In this document: positions 12,420-24,095 of the stretch, in pieces
How positions within the stretch are numbered: position 1 is the first letter of the stretch
Layout of the letters: every line of letters begins with the position of its first letter
Assembly (NCBI RefSeq): GCF_030269925.1
Contig: NC_085127.1
Span: forward strand, 10,919,501 to 10,983,500
Length of the DNA stretch: 64,000 nt
DNA from: Bombyx mori
Taxonomy: Eukaryota; Arthropoda; Insecta; Lepidoptera; Bombycidae
Reading direction: 5' to 3'
The notes under the pieces: model-generated
Databases searched by the model: none
The model's input: only the letters and a program-made list of their open reading frames with translations
Told to the model about the DNA's origin: nothing
Position numbers and translations under genes: made by a program

Positions 12420-14228
12420 ACACATACACCCAAGTACGAATTCGTGATAGCCGAAAGGGAAGACCTCATTAAAACGCCAACCGACACGATAATTACAATA
12501 TTATCGTATAATGTCTCACTGCCATCAGAACATAACAACCTGCCATCTCACTTCCTCAGCAATCGATACCGCAATGACACGACAAAGAAACGATATTCCG
12601 ATATTGCATCGATTCCGATAGTTAGAAATAAGTTTTAAGTTTTTTCAAGCAATTCTATAATTAATCGAATACGCACTCAAATAATAATATTCTTAATCAA
12701 AATTCTATATTGCATTAGCGGCAGCCCTACCGTCACCCCTTTCCCTTCGGATCCCATATCAACTACAACATAAAAGCAATTCACCAAATTGTTATCGACA
12801 TGTTAATAGCTACTGTGTCACTTTGTCGCATTACAATAGCTCGAAACGCCACGAATATGTTCGGCAAGGGTATTATGTAGTTAGTAACTTGGGTAAGATT
12901 GCTTCGGGAGTCGCTTTTGCTCATTATTACATTCTGAGTGTAGTGAAGTTAATTTTGTAACTCCTGTTACATTATTTTGATGTACAAACACAGTAGTCAA
13001 TGTGTGTCTAATAGAGTTTTGAGATGCTTCTTCCGGGTTTATAGTTACTGTATTTAGGAGTTCAGTTTAAAATTGGTGATTTGGTTTATACTTTACTGTG
13101 GCATGGCTTAAGTTTTTAGCAGGTGCTTCAGGTGTATCCAATATATCTGCAAGAGGTCAAAAAGCCAATTAACATCGTTAACCTCATATTCTATAAATAG
13201 TCATTATTTCATAATCACAAACTTTTTTGTGATTTAAGCTTTTGAGGTTTTTATAATTTTCAGATTTTCGCATTCATCGAAATCTAGTACAAATATTGTT
13301 TGAGATCTATCCTCCAAGTATTATACATTTTTTTTAAATAATACACAGACGACAATTAGAATATTTTAAATATAAGTTTTGCGACTCTTACCATTTTGTT
13401 TAAGTAGATACATCGTTTTTACATTTTGATATTGAGGGTATCAAAGCAATAAATTTTTTTTTTTTTTATCACATTTCAAAATTAACCTGGGGAATAATCA
13501 TATATAATGTGTGCACATCTTAATACTCTAATACACCTGAAGAACTGGAATGAAACCATACCGCAACCCTTTATGGTCCCCACAAACATCGTCCCAATTA
13601 GGCACGCACGTTGGCGGCATTAGATTTGTGAGGCACGTCTTGCTGCAGGTAAACCGTAATGAATTTAGCCCGGAGACACGAGCTCCTTGAGGCAGAGCGT
13701 CTGTCATGATTCAAATGGCAACCCTTTGTTGTAGGGTGACCAAATTATATGAACTTTTATGATACGAATATTTCAATAGTCTTATACTAAATCTCGATCG
13801 ATGACTATTTCCTAAACACAGCCAAGGTAGTCAAGAGATCTATAAAACTGCTCTGTAACCAAAAGCATCCAAATATTGTGATATTATTATGAGACGATAT
13901 AACAATATTTTGTTTGGAAACCCAAAACAGCAATTTACATAACAACCAAACAAAAAATAACGTTTTGACGTTAAAAAAATTGCTTGCGGTCGTTCAGAAT
14001 CCAGTCGCAATCAGATACAAAACAAAATAGAAAATCGGACAAAAATAAAACATGATTTATCCGTCGTCCTCCTCAGAAACGCGATTGATGGTCACAATTT
14101 CGAAGGGGTCTATAAATAATGCACTTCGTCAGGTTTAAAGAGTAGCCAGAATGGTTCGTTAACACGAATATTGATTGTTATTGTTATATTTAATTTACTC
14201 TTGGCATTAATAACAATTCAATAAAGCT
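12420..14228. other. AT-rich intergenic DNA, no gene seen
   Basis: No recognisable element or gene. A T run at 13455-13468; a more complex, apparently unique patch at 13540-13740. Confidence 0.45.
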
Positions 14229-14568
14229 TTTTTTTATTACTTAGATGGGTGGACGATCTCACAACCCACCTGATGTTAAGTGGATGTTAAATTCAAATTC
14301 AAAATCATTTATTTCAACTTAGATGTCAGTATGACATGACACACTTGTTGAATGTCAAAATACAAATAACAATGTTAACTCTACCACTGGAGCCCATAGA
14401 CATCTACAACGTAAATGCTCCACCCACCTTGAGATATAAGTTCTAAGGTCTCAGTATAGTTACAACGGCTGCCCCCACCCTTCAAACCGAAACGCATTAC
14501 TGCTTCCCGGCAGAAATAGGCAAGAAATAGGCAAGGCAGTGGTACCTACCCGTCCGGACTCACATACA
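14229..14568 (-). repeat. Bm1-type SINE interrupted by a LINE-like tail
   Basis: The Bm1 tail (ATGGGTGGACGATCTCACAA) and body (CCACCTTGAGATATAAGTTC) are separated by about 105 bp (14285-14389) of unrelated sequence containing AAATTCAAATTCAAAATCAT. That resembles the low-complexity 3' end of a lepidopteran LINE. Confidence 0.75.
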
Positions 14569-14669
14569 TAGCTTACGAACATTTCCACATATAGAATTGT
14601 ATCACATTATTTTACAAAATAAAATCGGAATACTGAATATCTGTAATACATTGAGTGTTATTAATAATT

Positions 14670-15240
14670 AACATCACGTATTGTAATTGATGATGCCACT
14701 TTATTTGCAACCAATGCGTAATATTTAGAAGTGCTCTTATCGAGAATGGAACGAGTAGGTCTAGAGTTTGGATTAAGGATTAATCGCAGTAAAACCAAAT
14801 CAATGGCCGTCGTTCGCGCTAACAATAACACGGCCGAAGTGATGTGACTCAAAAAACGGGCTGCAATATGATCAAATTCTACATATACCTTGGGAATTTG
14901 TAATCGTTCAATACAAAAAAAAAAAAAATTGCGGGTTTTATGGACATGGAGTATAGATGACGAAATTAAAAGACGCGTCACGAGCAACGGCGGATCCAGA
15001 GGGGGGTCATGGGGGTCATGACCCCCCCTGAGCTAGTTCCAGGACTTGAACTAACGTGGACTAATTGAAGAACATCATGATTTATTTATTATCTATTGTT
15101 ATCAAAATTAAATTATAAGTTCTTAACTTGCCCACGACTATGTGACCCCCTCCTGGCGCCAAAGCTGGATCCGCCCTTGGTCACGAGGTCATGATGGACA
15201 GACTGAAGGATTTATGAGGAAATAGAAACATAATCAAGGC
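14670..15240 (+). pseudogene. RTE-like LINE reverse-transcriptase relic
   Basis: Translation shows DDATLFATNA (RT active site with Asp-Asp), LSRMERVGLEFGLRINRSKT and DDEIKRRVT, with several stops and frameshifts. Same family as the fragment at 60-595. It is interrupted at 14985-15187 by a small hAT-like element and its target duplication, after which GRHDGQTEG-like coding resumes. Confidence 0.7.
14985..15179. mobile_element. hAT-like MITE with 8-bp TSD
   Basis: A 195-bp element with ends CAACGGCGGATCCAG and CTGGATCCGCCCTTG (inverted, one mismatch). It is flanked by exact GTCACGAG duplications at 14977-14984 and 15180-15187. The 8-bp target and CA..TG termini fit hAT. Confidence 0.88.
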
Positions 15241-16082
15241 CGCAAAAATCAAGTATTTCAAATAATAATGTTAGAATGTCTGCATTATAAACATAGAACC
15301 AGACCTATAGAAATTATAGACCTAAACTAAATATTTATTTGAGTTGTACAATAAGCAACAGGATAGTAATGGTATCAGAAATTCTAATTTACAATCTATA
15401 AACGGTTCAATTCCCTCCGGTTAGCAAATCTCAGTGATTAACGCGTGCACCCACCGAAGCCTCAAGCCGTCGCGACTCAACCACAGACGAGACATTTAAT
15501 TACACTGTAATTTATAACCGCCCCATTAATCGCGGGCCTTGAGCGCGCCTGCAACATTAAAAAACCGAATCTATCCCCTTGATTACAAGCTGTCACATCG
15601 TAGGATTTTTTCTAAGCCCTCAATTCTAATTAGTCACGTCGGTTTTGTAACACTCGACTGGCGAGCATCCATTTTCTTAAACGCTGTAATTGGCCCCTAC
15701 CTAGAATGTTACCAGCCGCGAAATTTATTGCTTAATTACCTCAAGAAAACGCGTCGCGCCCGCTACATCTCCAACAGATGTTTTTTATCCTCCCGGAAAA
15801 ACAAAATGTTTTAAGAATGACATTAATTAATTCTTAATGAAATTCATCTTCACCCTCCCGTGTTTTAATTTAAACGCTCGATTTATTACTTGTACAATTT
15901 GTCGCTTGCAACCCCCACGGATAATTAAAACAAAAAACATCCTTTGTTACATTTATTGGTGACGACAACTTAAACAATTAGCTCGAGAAATTTTCACGTT
16001 TTGGGTCACTACAAATAAAGCTTAAATTGAAAGATGCGCCATTAATTAAGTACCATTCTGAATAATTTTCACGCAATATCAC
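15188..16082. other. intergenic, possible 3' flanking regulatory sequence
   Basis: Starts with the end of the LINE relic. From 15400 to 15960 the sequence looks unique and is dotted with TAAT/ATTA cores (such as CCCATTAATCGCGGGCC near 15519). The 91-aa frame at 15539-15814 looks accidental. A regulatory role is only a guess. Confidence 0.35.
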
Positions 16083-18590
16083 TTAATACTTTCTTTGATA
16101 CGGATCATCCACTGAGCTTTGGAATAGCGGCTCCTCAAATCTGAAATACCCTTCAGCAGGTCTGACGACATCTTGGAAGGTCTTGTGAGTGGGCTTACTG
16201 TACGAGTCTGCACTGTCGTGGTACTGGTGACTGTTGATCACGTTCCTGTTAACATTCCGGTTGTCCTGGTTACTCTTCGGTTTGTCTTCTTTTTGAGGAA
16301 GCACGGCAGCAGGCGTTACTTTTTCGTCGACTTTCTTTTCCCTATGATCGGTTCCAGCGGGAGCTAAATCCCTGAAATTCCTTTCGTCTTTCCTTAAAGG
16401 TGCGTACGGGTATCTGTTTCTAAATCTGTAGTCATACCTTCCGTTTCTCGCATAGACGTCATCATCATAACGTCTATATGGATCTACTGAGTATCTGTAC
16501 CTTAAATCAACGTTCGGTGGTGTTCGAACTACTTCAGGGAGATGAGCGTAATAGATGATCCTTTTCGGCTTCCTTGGCACGTAGTTGTCGTAAACCTCAT
16601 CGTATCTGTCTATCCTGGGTCCATATCCAGGGTAACGCCGTCGCTCATACGTATCATAGTATGGATCGCGCCTGTACAAATCATCATTGTAACGGTCCTC
16701 GTAGTATGGCCGTCTCGATTCTTCAGGATAGTAAACAGCTTGTCTGGGATACACCGGTTTGAAATTTCTATCCTGCTCGTCAGGCCTCACGAATTCAGTT
16801 CTAAGATCATCTTTTCTTGTTGCACGTTGTATTATCTCCTTATCGTGACGCGACTCCGATGCTTCTATGCCCCTGTTTTGAGTAACGAAATTAACTCTAG
16901 GCATTCTAGAGTTGATAAGTTCTCCTGACGGCTGTGGCGGTGTAAGGATATCGTCTCTGTGTGAATCTTCACGGTTAGGATACGGTAGTTTAACCCAGTT
17001 CTCGTTAGAAGCTCTGGCTCCTCGGCCAGTTGGTCTATCAGTAGCTTTCTCAGTAGTCTGGTATGACGGGAACACATCTTTAACTTCATTGGTTAAGGAT
17101 ATTTTTGTTGTTGGATCTTCTTCGGGCAGCAAAGGGCCCGGCAGCCAGGGTGTAGGTTGGTTTACATTCTGCTGTCGATCTGCTTGTATGTTGTAAAACT
17201 TCTCTTCTTCAATGACACCGCGACGATCTCTAGCCGTTTCCGAATCAGCATTATCCTGTAATGAAGAACACAAACGCAAACTTTACATACATCTGCAATA
17301 ACTGATAAAGCTTGCCTATGATAATGTAATTATTGATATCCACGAGGGGCAACAGTAATTTTCCATTTTTAGTAAAAATTGTTTTTGTTTCTTAGACAGG
17401 AGAACGACTTCTACAACATAAATACCGCCATCTATCTTGAGACATGAGCTTTAAATCTTAATTCTATAGTACAACGGCTGCCCCTCTCTTTAAACCTGAC
17501 GGAGAAAACGGCAGGTTATCTCCCCGTGCGAGCTCACAAAATGACCTGCCACCTGTAAATAAATGCCCTACCACTAATGCTGGAACTCAGAACAATGCTT
17601 GTTGTTCAATTTATAAGAATAGAAAATGTAACATAAACCATGCACTGTCCCGATGATGAAAGCAAATTATCAAAGTTCAAGTTTCCAGTTAAAAGGTCTC
17701 TGCGACCAATCTCCGTAATGTAAACACTTACGAGATCAGAGGTGTGCTCTAAAAGTAGGGGCCGCTTTATTCTGCCGCTCAACTCTGATTTATAATGAAA
17801 ATTAAATAAACTAAACGTCCGAGACGATTGATATAAACAGCGTGGCACGAAGGCGATTAACTGGGAACGCCATTCGTACATTTCAGGTGAAAAATCACAA
17901 GATGGCCGCCCGCTTTTAGATCTTGGACGTACACACGTATTTGCAATACGTAAAATTTTATGTAGTATTTAGACGATAGAAATTACACTCGTGATTCTTT
18001 TAATAATATTAATTTATCAGTTCGAGTAGATTCGACTAAAATAGTTATTTTTTATGAATAATCTTGTTAAAGAATCTTATTTGCCAACTATATAGGTATT
18101 CAATAGTCTTGAGGTGCTATTCTAACTTCGATCTGACTGGTGGAAGACAGAAAGAGTTTGCTAACATCTACCCTAGCAAGAGCAGTGCTTCGCTGAATGT
18201 ATAACTGGATCGCAATCGCGACTCAATTGAGAAAATCCGGCAAAAACTCACATCTGAGTCCACTTAGTACAAATTTTGAAGTCTCAATTGAATATTTAAC
18301 CGCTGTGAACCAACTGAAACGCCTGACTCCTTTTCTACAGTAAAATGCAAGACCCGTGCCGACTTACAAAAGAATAGAATAGATGGAAAAGTTCAAAAAT
18401 GAAATAAGTTTTACAGTCCCGGTGGCTTAGAACGCGATAATCACTTCTTGAAGGCAAAATAAGAGATTCGTTACCTCTGTTTTCTTATTAAAGTCATGCG
18501 GCAGTTCCAATGAAGACACACCTGTCATCAAAACAGCGCACCAAAAGATTATTGTCTTGATGTTCTTCATCTTAGCGACGTAAGTTAAGT
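16083..18590 (-). CDS. secreted Tyr/Arg/Pro-rich protein, two coding exons (422 aa)
   Basis: I do not recognise a named family. The first coding exon is 18475-18570 (32 codons), ending at a GTAACG donor. The second is 17255 down to the stop at 16083 (390 codons), after a TTCATTACAG acceptor; both junctions are phase 0. The N-terminus MKNIKTIIFWCAVLMTGVSS has the charge-hydrophobic-small pattern of a cleavable signal peptide, so secretion is likely. The mature part is hydrophilic, with no membrane segment and few cysteines. Residues about 195-325 are very rich in Tyr, Arg and Asp (runs such as RRPYYEDRYNDDLYRRD). A hydrophobic island, KRIIYYAHLPEVVRTPPNVD (about 263-282), looks like the conserved core. 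This fits an extracellular-matrix or cuticle-associated protein, but that is inference. An acceptor-like TTAATTCCAG just before 18590 suggests an upstream 5' UTR exon beyond the Bm1 at 18634. The coding intron holds a decayed Bm1. Confidence 0.85.
17390..17570 (-). repeat. decayed Bm1-type SINE in intron
   Basis: Recognisable phrases (CTTGAGACATGAGCTTTAA, ACAACGGCTGCCCCTC, CCCGTGCGAGCTCACAA) with many changes; lies in the intron of the secreted-protein gene. Confidence 0.6.
18130..18260 (-). repeat. jockey-like LINE 3' UTR fragment (family D)
   Basis: Diverged (CTAGCAAGAGCAGTGCTTCG, GAAAATCCGGCAAAAACTCA); in the intron of the secreted-protein gene. Confidence 0.55.
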
Positions 18591-18633
18591 CTGGAATTAA
18601 ATTAAAACAAACAATTCATTATTTATTTTTATT

Positions 18634-18870
18634 TATTGCTTAGATGGGTGGACGGGCTCACAGCCCACCTAGTGTTAAGTGGTTACTGGAGCCCATAGAC
18701 ACCTACAACGTAAATGCTGCCACCCACCTTGGGATATAAGTTCTAAGGTATCGGTATAGTTACAACGGCTCCCCCACCCTTCAAACCGAAACGCATTACT
18801 GCTTCACGGCAGAAATAGGCCGGGTGGTGGTACCTACCCGTACGAAGTCATAAGAGGTCCTACCACCAGT
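18634..18870 (-). repeat. Bm1-type SINE
   Basis: Well-preserved body and tail; starts 64 bp upstream of the start codon of the gene at 16083-18590, just beyond its inferred acceptor. Confidence 0.88.
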
Positions 18871-19835
18871 AAAAAGATTAAAAGATTAGGATTAAAATAG
18901 TACCTTTGCTATAATCTTGACCTCCAGAAAAATTGAAAACATGGTCCTTGCAAATAAACAACAACCACCTCATTTTAAACAGCTATCAGAGGCCATTTTC
19001 AGACCACCTGAAGATTAAAGTCTCATCTTCTAGCTGCTGTACTACCTTTGCGACTTAAATGTTTAGAATAGTGGCACCCACCGATGGGGTATTGCAACAT
19101 TTTAAAGTGAGATACAAACATTATTCAGGCTAAGGTTATTACAGACTTATGTGGGTTAGGAAAAGCGCAGTTATCAAGGAGTCCGAGGTCGCTTTTCTGA
19201 TGATTAACAGGATAAAGCTATGATTTTGATACGGATTGATGGGTACGGATATGGGATTGAATAGATCAAAATCGTTTTTTTTTTTTTTTGGGAGGGAATG
19301 CGCCTGTTTTTGTCGTCATCCGAACATAGACACTGTTACGTAGGCTATAAGCATATATAAAGACGTTAAATCTGTTCCTTATACGCATCCTTGCTAGGTA
19401 ATAAACATTTTCAGCTTCTATCACTCAAGTTACTGTTCGGACAAATGTCCCTACTCTGTTATTACTTATTACTAGCCTTGAATATTATGACATTAGAAAT
19501 CGTAGTTATTATAGACAATTAAAGGACATATTTAGAACAATTTAAAATCTATTACAATCTTTTTTTTTTAAATTACAACCACGTGATATTCGAAATGACG
19601 GCTCGAGCGAACCGGAAACCTGACGACATAAAACGGAAACCACACCGACCAACCGTGAATATTATCTGCGCATATTATAATATAACAAATGGTTTGGGTA
19701 CAGCACAGCCACCAGTTTACAAATTTCGCCTCGTTTTGTGAAGGTGATATCAATTTTCGTAATTTTGCGTAACACGTTATCTGCGAACGAGATTACCACC
19801 ATCCAATGAGAGCAAGGATTTGTTTTTGACACGCT
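18871..19835. other. intergenic DNA, no gene seen
   Basis: No convincing frame. T run near 19270-19288. Confidence 0.4.
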
Positions 19836-19839
19836 TTCG

Positions 19840-19960
19840 GTAGGCAGCGGCTTGGCTCTGCCCCTGGCATTGCTGAAGTCCATGGGCGACGGTAACCACT
19901 CACCATCAGGTGGGCTGTATGCTCGTCTGCCTACAAGGGCAATAAAAAAAAATAAAAAAA
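19840..19960 (-). repeat. retroposon 3'-end family B, copy
   Basis: Best-preserved copy of the family (GCGGCTTGGCTCTGCCCCTG through CTACAAGGGCAATAAAAAAA). Confidence 0.75.
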
Positions 19961-20050
19961 AAATAAAAATTGCCTTGTATGTATGTATGTGTTTATTTGT
20001 GTGTGACGGTATCTTTGAACATCAAGAATTAAAGACCGGTGATAATTTAA

Positions 20051-20421
20051 AAAAGATGTGTGATGTCGTGGGACACCAGATAGGAACGTAGTTCCTTGTT
20101 ATAAAAATATTAATTTTAAGTTGTATTCGAGGTATAAAGAAAATAAAACTGGAGGTTTCGCAACAACCCGCGGTCATTCGATAACCCTCGAACTTATTGT
20201 GGTACACTTCATTCACGGTTGTTTGCATAAGAGTTAGTGTATTGCGCAAACGAACGCTCTGAGATCGTGGTCAATGAATGATAAAAAAATATGTTATTTT
20301 TTGTACGTTATTACAAAGTTAAGTCGTACATTGTGTGCATTACGTAGAAAAATCTTACGTTACGGACGTTTTTTCCCGGTTAGGGTACCCCTCCGCATCG
20401 CCCCATAAGGAACTTCGTTCG
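20051..20421 (-). repeat. dispersed repeat G, copy 2
   Basis: Inverted relative to 3045-3430, with matching ends. The internal ~220 bp differ from copy 1, so the two are related only near their ends, as with internally swapped non-autonomous elements. Confidence 0.7.
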
Positions 20422-21426
20422 AAAAAAATTTAACTGCCTTCTAATATCCAAAATTATTGAAAAGTTCTTGTTTTCACGGGAGCACAATTGCTTTTACAGT
20501 GTTCCTCCAATGACCTAACATAACTAACACAAGCCTACACCGGATTCCCACGGCTTGACCTGTCAATAGTGTGACAAACAGATCGTTCCGCCCCATAAAA
20601 CTGCGTTGTATAGTGCATTGTACACATTTACTATCGATTACCGTTAGTCTGTGATCTGTTGAAGTCATTGGATCCGGCGACTGACCTACTTCATTCAGAT
20701 ATACGTCGTTCTGTTTCAAAAAGTGTTCCTTTTAACTGTTACAACATCATGAACAATGATTATTTGTAACTTATGCAAGCTTTTTCAGTTAAACGTCTTG
20801 TAGTAGAGGGTGCTCTGTGATCGCGAAAGATGACCCCATACCGTCCACCTTAAGTGATAAGTGAATTTGTATTGTATTCAAAAAGTTATAATATTATTTT
20901 CGTCGTTTAGATTGTACTTAGTATGTACTAAGATTTTTTTTATTCAGATGTTTTATTTTCTAGATTTATCTGTAATCGGCTATATAGCCATAATCAGATG
21001 TGTCCCAAGGGGTTCCAGTTGTGGATGACATTACATTAAATGTCATCTATTACAGCAGTAAATTTAATTTCATTCCTCTAAGTTGAATTTAAAAAAAAAA
21101 AGAAAGGATAAATATGAATATTAACTAAAAATTTGCTGTGTTCAAAGAAAACTACATAGAGAAGAAACTTTGAAACTAGGCTAAAAATTTTTCAATTAAA
21201 TATTTTAAATTTTATAAAAACATTACAAAGGTAAATTAAAAGTGGCGGTTTGATAGATTAACTCAACTGAAGGAAGATTTAGCCGACTGTTTGTAGTTGT
21301 TCGATTTTATTCAGAATCGACGGCAAAGTCATAGATAGCTATCAAAAAGCTTATAAAAGCACCTACTATATACTTAAACTTCAATTTAAACTGATAAAGC
21401 ATTTCAGTTAACATTTTTATTACTTT
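20422..21426. other. AT-rich intergenic DNA, no gene seen
   Basis: Short chance frames only. Confidence 0.4.
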
Positions 21427-21845
21427 TTTTTTTTATTGATGGATGGACGAGTTCACAGCCCACCTGGTGTTAAGTGGTTACCCGAGCCCATAGATATCTA
21501 CAACGTAATGCCTTTTTCTTCTTCTTACCTTTGCTAATATCAGCGTTACCCTAGCATGTAGGTGAGCTCTCGGGGCTCAAACCGGAGGTGGTGCTAACAC
21601 TGGCTGTAGCGAGAGTAGCGCTTAGCAGAATCTACCACCGGATCGGAAACGCGACCCACTGAGAAGATCCGGCGAGAAACTCAGCGGGCACATAATGCCG
21701 CCACCCACCTTGAGATATGAGTTCTAAAGTCTCTGAATGGCTGCCCTACCCTTCAAACCGAAACACATTGCTGCTTCACAGCTGAAATAGGCAGGGCTGT
21801 GGTACCTACCCGTGCGGACTCACAAGAGGTCCTACCGCCAGTTTA
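21427..21845 (-). repeat. Bm1-type SINE carrying an inserted LINE tail
   Basis: Bm1 tail 21427-21512 and body 21700-21845. A family-D LINE 3' end lies between them, flanked by the short direct repeat TAATGCC (about 21507-21513 and 21694-21700). Confidence 0.82.
21514..21693 (-). repeat. jockey-like LINE 3' UTR (family D) nested in Bm1
   Basis: Carries GAGCTCTCGGGGCTCAAACC, AATCTACCACCGGATCGGAA and GACCCACTGAGAAGATCCGG, with a T/C-rich end (complement of the A-rich 3' end) at 21514. Confidence 0.78.
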
Positions 21846-22056
21846 AATGCTTCGAGCAATGACACCAGCTACACCGTATGTTTTTGTAGCTGTTGCAATT
21901 ATTACAAGTAACAATGTCGTCGTTGTTGTTGTGAGTAAACAATAAAACAAAACAACCGGATACTACCGAAAAATATTTACTCGCTCCGAATTTTAAAGGT
22001 GTCATTCTAATGAAAAGATCCGAAGCGAATCGAGACTCCGGATTTCTATTTGCCGC

Positions 22057-22175
22057 TTTTTTTATTGCTTAGTTGAGTGAACAAGCTCAGAACGCACCTG
22101 GTGTTAAGTGTTTACCGTAGCCCATAAACATTATGACGTGAATGCCACCTATCTTGAGAAATCAGGTTGAAGTCT
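22057..22175 (-). repeat. decayed Bm1-type SINE tail
   Basis: TTTATTGCTTAGTTGAGTGA and CACCTGGTGTTAAGTG are recognisable; truncated. Confidence 0.65.
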
Positions 22176-23893
22176 TATATTTACTAGAGATTGAAATTAT
22201 CGTTATTATTAGTCATTGAATAATGGCATTGAAGGATTTACACCTATCGCTCTATGACACGGTACCTATTTCATAGAATTTCACTTTTAGACGAATTATG
22301 AAAACTTATATCAATACATTGGTTCACATCATAATTCATTACTCATAATTCATCAATATATAATAATATGATTGTATATTCGCATATACATATCGTTCAT
22401 AGCATTTTTGGGTCTCATTCATCTGGCAACACTGATGGCTATAATGTAGAGTTCACCGTGTTGTGAAATACAATAAACATTTAGGAAATTATGTACCTTT
22501 TATTCATACGCAAATGCAAAGTAAATCATGTGAAAATAACCGAAAACTCTCACATTTTTAACAACGAGTACGGGTTTATGTATCAGAACTGATAAGTTAT
22601 CAATCTTGTAAGTATTTTGAGGGGAGTCTGTATGTGTAATTTGTGTCAAAAAACAAAGTTGACAAAAAATTAATAGAAAAGAAGGGAAAGGCGAACGGAT
22701 ATAACAGATGATGCTAATTTTTTTCATGAATTAAGCCACAATATTCTTAGGTAGGTTTTTTAAGACATTTTACTTTAATAAATTACTAAGCTGAGCACAT
22801 ATTATGAGCAAAATCGCAAAAAAAAATTATTAATTTGTCGGGACATCAAAAATAGTAAACACGAGATTAAGTAGTAGGTAAGAGTAGTTCTAATTAAAGT
22901 AATATACTTCCTAATTTAGTTGAGATTTTACTCCTCTGCGATCGATGACAGAGAGACAAGGGCAAGCACATCCAGATTCCGATCACCAAGTAACTTGAAC
23001 GAAAATACTGGCTTCGACCGGATATCAAACTCGGGCACAGTGTGTCAGGGACACTCACCAGTACTCTAGACCAAAGGCGTAAAATGAGCACGTACCAGAG
23101 ATGTGCACGAAATAAAATATTTTTGCTCTTAGCCTTTGTATTCTTCGATTTACAGTGTTAACAGATAGATCCAAAATGATTTCAATGGCGCTCTTGGAAG
23201 AGGCGATATGAAATACACCCACAATAAACTATATAACATTATTACAATAATATAAAAAATTCAATGAATCACTGACACAATAAGTACAATAATTCGTAGA
23301 GGCCATATAGTGCAATTTACCGTTATCTATTTAATTTATAATAAAAATGAATTTTAGCGCGAAAAATCCCATAATTAAATTAAATATAATATGTTTTTAT
23401 TTTTCAACATTTATAATTTAATCTATGACATCATAGATAAAGCTAACATTTGCAAATAATTTGTTATCACTTACTTTTGCATATTCCTATACCCGTCTGC
23501 TCAGAGATGCCTTCCGCAATGTTGTAAAACACCAAATCGACTTAGCCAGGGCACCCAGTCAATCACTCGTCACGCGTTGTGAACTTATTGTTTGTCAACA
23601 CAATTGATTCGTGTTTCCATTGTATTTAGTGAAAGTTCACGTATCGTAGGTAATGCACAAGTGATACATACGTTTTTCTACTTTTGTGGTATAACAAATG
23701 CACTAATAAGAAACTGAAAGTTTTTGGGTTGAACGGTGTCGTAGTACATGAAACTCTTCTAAATTTTCAGTACCAATTTCCTTAATGCCGCTGGCGAATG
23801 ATAGAAATCATCATAAATAAACGTGCTCTTTTAAAAAAGTTGTGCGAATATTTTAGGTACTACAATGCACATTTATAAATAAGGATTTGATCA
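22176..23893. other. AT-rich intergenic DNA, no gene seen
   Basis: A patch at 22930-23090 contains, on the minus strand, a phrase like a tRNA B box (CCCGAGTTTGATATCC). It may be a decayed tRNA-derived SINE; nothing else is recognisable. Confidence 0.4.
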
Positions 23894-24095
23894 GTGTGCT
23901 TCTTCGATCAATAATTATTGATCGAAGGTGTGCTTAGTGCGAGTTTGTTAACGTTCTCGATAGCGTAAAAGTTAACTCTTGCATTGAATGGGATCGTTTG
24001 CGTACGTTTGCCGCTAGGGGCATTATTCCAGCTGCATACAAAATTGGCTTAATTTTACGCTATCGAGAACGTTAAGAAACTCGCACTAAGCACAC
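23894..24095. mobile_element. fold-back MITE family M, with a palindrome inserted in its left end
   Basis: Long inverted repeats (CTTAGTGCGAGTTT, TTAACGTTCTCGATAGCGTA and their complements) flank a ~75-bp middle containing TTTGCGTACGTTTGCCGCTA. A 26-bp palindrome with duplicated GTGTGCTT interrupts the left tip (23894-23935). Confidence 0.82.

Noticed and set aside
16542..16928. 128-aa plus-strand frame inside the secreted-protein exon
   Set aside because: Shadow of the real minus-strand coding sequence.
22930..23090. Possible tRNA gene (minus strand) from a B-box-like phrase
   Set aside because: No cloverleaf can be drawn and the A box is poor; at most a decayed tRNA-derived SINE.
23902..23927. 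Palindrome considered as a transcription-factor operator or terminator
   Set aside because: The flanking 8-bp direct repeat and its position in a MITE arm explain it better as an insertion.
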